From assembly GCA_964407665.1 (NCBI GenBank), contig CAYOWK010000014.1, positions 15,147 to 79,146 on the forward strand: 64,000 bases of DNA. The letters run 5' to 3'. Position 1 is the first letter of the stretch; each line of letters starts with the position of its first letter. Below, piece after piece: positions 62,429 through 64,000 of this stretch. The translations under genes and the position numbers were made by a program. The notes below the pieces were generated by a model. It did not search any database. It saw only the letters and a program-made list of their open reading frames with translations, and had not been told where the DNA came from. The DNA comes from CAYOWK01 sp964407665 (GTDB lineage: Bacteria; Pseudomonadota; Alphaproteobacteria; Caulobacterales; Hyphomonadaceae).

Positions 62429-62881
62429 TCAGGCCGGGAGCAGGGTATCGAGGACGGCGAGCATCTTCGCCCACGAGGCTTGAGCGCGTCCGGCGAAGTC
62501 CGCCCACTCTGGCGACAACGCGTGGGTGAGGGTGAGCGTGCAACCGCCCGGCGCTGGGACGACATCGATCACTACGGTGGATCCGTCCGTGTCTGGCGCG
62601 ACTGCCCAGGTGAAGGCGATGCGGCGGGGGCGGTCCAGTTCAAGAAAGCGACCGACATGCTCGATGTCGATGGTTCCGCCTTCCGGCGCGGGGCGGTTGA
62701 CCTTGTAGGAGAACCGGCCGCCCACTCGCGCCTCCGTCTCGATGTGGAGGATCGTCTCCTCGCGCAGGAGCGGGCCGAACATGAAGCGGGCGATCATGGC
62801 GGGATCGAGGATCGCGTCCCACACGCGTTCCTGCGGAACGCTGAAGGTCTGCACGGCGATGGCGGCGGGGCGCTCGGCCAT
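62429..62881 (-). CDS. SRPBCC (AHSA1-type) protein, third of operon
   Basis: A 150-residue START/Bet-v1-like protein: VPQERVWDAILDPAMIARFM at the N-terminus, HIETEARVGGRFSYKV in the middle and WAKMLAVLDTLLPA at the end. Its ATG begins two bases after the stop of the previous gene, so it is co-transcribed with it. AHSA1-type proteins bind hydrophobic ligands; the ligand is unknown. Confidence 0.88.
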   Translation of the reverse strand: MAERPAAIAVQTFSVPQERVWDAILDPAMIARFMFGPLLREETILHIETEARVGGRFSYKVNRPAPEGGTIDIEHVGRFLELDRPRRIAFTWAVAPDTDGSTVVIDVVPAPGGCTLTLTHALSPEWADFAGRAQASWAKMLAVLDTLLPA

Positions 62882-62883
62882 GG

Positions 62884-63354
62884 CTAGACGCCCTCCGGCC
62901 ACTTTGTCGTTTCCGCGAGGGGCGAGCCTGTTTCGAGCATCGACTTGAGGCTGGCGAGGAGGTGCGGCCAGCCCTCCGAGACAGCTCCGATGAGGGCAGA
63001 GCCGGGCTTCGGATGCTCGTGGGTCAGGGTGAGCTTCACGCTGTCTCCGGCGCGTTCGAGGACATAGGTGAGTGTCGAGTGACCCTCGGCCTTGAGGTCC
63101 GGCACGAACTGGTTTTCCCAGGTGAGGACCAGGCGCCGGGGCGGGTCGATCTCGATGATTTTGCCGCTGTCGGCAATGCGTCCGTCGGGGATCATCGCGG
63201 TCCAGTCGGCGCCCTCGATCCATGCGCAGTCCTGCCAGGTCTCGCACCACCAGAGGCGCGTGAACTCCGGCTGTGTAAGGGCGGCCCAGAGCTTCTCCGG
63301 CGTCGTGCGAATGTAGGTGACGTAAACGAAGCAGCTTGCCGCGTCGCCGGTCAT
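62884..63354 (-). CDS. SRPBCC (AHSA1-type) protein, second of operon
   Basis: A 156-residue START-like protein with FVYVTYIRTTPEKLWAALTQ and WENQFVPDLKAEGHSTLTYV, ending EGWPHLLASLKSMLETGSPL. It overlaps the preceding SRPBCC gene by four bases (ATGA) and is strongly similar in its first third. The repeated YIRTTPE motif shows that the first two are paralogues. Confidence 0.9.
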   Translation of the reverse strand: MTGDAASCFVYVTYIRTTPEKLWAALTQPEFTRLWWCETWQDCAWIEGADWTAMIPDGRIADSGKIIEIDPPRRLVLTWENQFVPDLKAEGHSTLTYVLERAGDSVKLTLTHEHPKPGSALIGAVSEGWPHLLASLKSMLETGSPLAETTKWPEGV

Positions 63355-63818
63355 ATCCTCGCCTCCACAGCGTGGGGACCGACCTCGATCCAGGTCTTGA
63401 GATGCGAAAGGATGGATGGCCAGCCCTTCGAGACGCCTTTTCTGACTGCGCTGTCGCGCTTGAAGTTGGAGTGGAGCACGGTCAGGCGCGTGCGTGGACC
63501 GTCGGCCTCGATGAGGTACTCCACTCGTGTCGGACCTTCGTCGTGCTGCGGACCCGGGCCAGCAACATGGAAGGTATAGACAAGGCGGCGAGGCGGATCG
63601 GACTCGAGTATCTCGCCCTCGACATCGATGCCGCCGTTGCGAAGGTAGCGGATCGGGGAACCGGGGGTGAATTCGCTATCCTGGCGTGTGTAGCCCCACC
63701 AGGGCCTTGCCTCGCTGCTGTCGGTAAGCTCCGACCAGACACGCTCCGGCGTGGTCCTGATGTAGATCACATAGACGAAGTCCGGGTCGCGTTCCGCGCG
63801 GAGCTCTGGGGCAGGCAT
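63351..63818 (-). CDS. SRPBCC (AHSA1-type) protein, first of operon
   Basis: A 155-residue START-like protein: PDFVYVIYIRTTPERVWSEL, then RYLRNGGIDVEGEILESDPP and a C-terminal GWPSILSHLKTWIEVGP. AGGAGAAACC lies upstream of the ATG at 63818. It starts 25 bases downstream of the ArsR gene's stop and so belongs to the same operon, which commonly couples an ArsR regulator to AHSA1 proteins in alphaproteobacteria. Confidence 0.9.
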   Translation of the reverse strand: MPAPELRAERDPDFVYVIYIRTTPERVWSELTDSSEARPWWGYTRQDSEFTPGSPIRYLRNGGIDVEGEILESDPPRRLVYTFHVAGPGPQHDEGPTRVEYLIEADGPRTRLTVLHSNFKRDSAVRKGVSKGWPSILSHLKTWIEVGPHAVEARI

Positions 63819-63843
63819 CAGGTTTCTCCTGAGGGTGACGAGG

Positions 63844-64000
63844 CCTATTCGGCTTCGAGGTTCTTCTTCAGAGCGACCAGCGCCTCGACGCGGCCGCGTT
63901 CGAATTTCCTGATCCACCGGTCGGCGATCTCGGCGATCGGGACAGGGTTCAGGTAGTGCAGTTTTTCGCGGCCGCGTTTGACGGTCGCGACGAGGTTGGC
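63844..64000 (-). CDS. ArsR family regulator, C-terminal part (cut by window end)
   Basis: Only the last 51 codons are inside the window. They read ATVKRGREKLHYLNPVPIAE, then IADRWIRKFERGRVEALVAL and end NLEAE. The KRGRExxxYxLNPxPI block is the wing and dimer region of ArsR-type repressors found before AHSA1 genes. The start lies beyond 64000. Confidence 0.85.

Noticed and set aside
1..64000. CRISPR array, rRNA, tRNA or insertion sequence
   Set aside because: No regular spaced repeats, no rRNA-like stretches, no transposase motifs and no tRNA cloverleaf were noticed; a tRNA cannot be excluded without a dedicated scan.

Overview
The window is a high-GC (roughly two-thirds G+C, by eye) chromosomal stretch from an alphaproteobacterium, most likely of the Caulobacterales/Maricaulales/Hyphomonadaceae type. 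The basis is a colinear set of Rhodobacter-type gene transfer agent (GTA) head genes, DUF2336, DUF2189 and DUF6454 proteins, two large TonB-dependent receptors, a two-component-free LytTR regulator beside an acyltransferase, and scattered TTAACC (CtrA-like) half-sites. I cannot name the genus.

Layout. 1-5.3 kb: three tandem paralogous chemoreceptors. 5.4-17.3 kb: housekeeping and stress genes (GNAT acetyltransferase, fatty acid desaturase, DUF2189 membrane protein, prfC, alpha/beta hydrolase, an Rrf2 regulator overlapping a thioredoxin-reductase-like flavoprotein, a three-repeat lipoprotein, a K+ channel with a C-terminal zinc ribbon, a GST). 17.4-26.8 kb: M3 peptidase, acyltransferase/LytTR divergent pair, MscS channel, DUF2336 protein, Uup-type ABC-F ATPase. 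26.9-38.6 kb: a secreted protein divergent from an AraC regulator, a membrane Ser/Thr kinase convergent with an ECF sigma factor, PBP1A, a lipoprotein with an extreme Asn-Gly and poly-Pro tail, a roughly 830-base gene-poor stretch packed with long hairpins, and an MmgE/PrpD protein. 38.7-48.8 kb: MAPEG protein, CE15-like esterase, acyl-CoA ligase, TonB receptor, Sel1-like protein, adenine deaminase, DUF3147.

49.9-61.3 kb is the most unusual part. Portal, a small g3.5-like protein, prohead protease, HK97 capsid, g6 connector and g8 tail terminator occur in canonical GTA order and on one strand, but nearly every neighbouring pair is separated by unrelated complete genes: DUF389, a Myb-like protein and a DUF262-like protein; an outer-membrane barrel; a secreted protein; and a TonB receptor. 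Three of these inserted units end in clear intrinsic terminators placed 18-61 bases before the next GTA gene. The g7 head-closure gene is missing between g6 and g8, and neither terminase nor tail genes adjoin. The window ends with a DUF6454 lipoprotein and an ArsR plus three SRPBCC-domain operon that runs off the edge.

All functional calls rest on reading translated motifs, not on database searches. Start codons were chosen from ribosome-binding sites, signal peptides and domain starts, and several use TTG.
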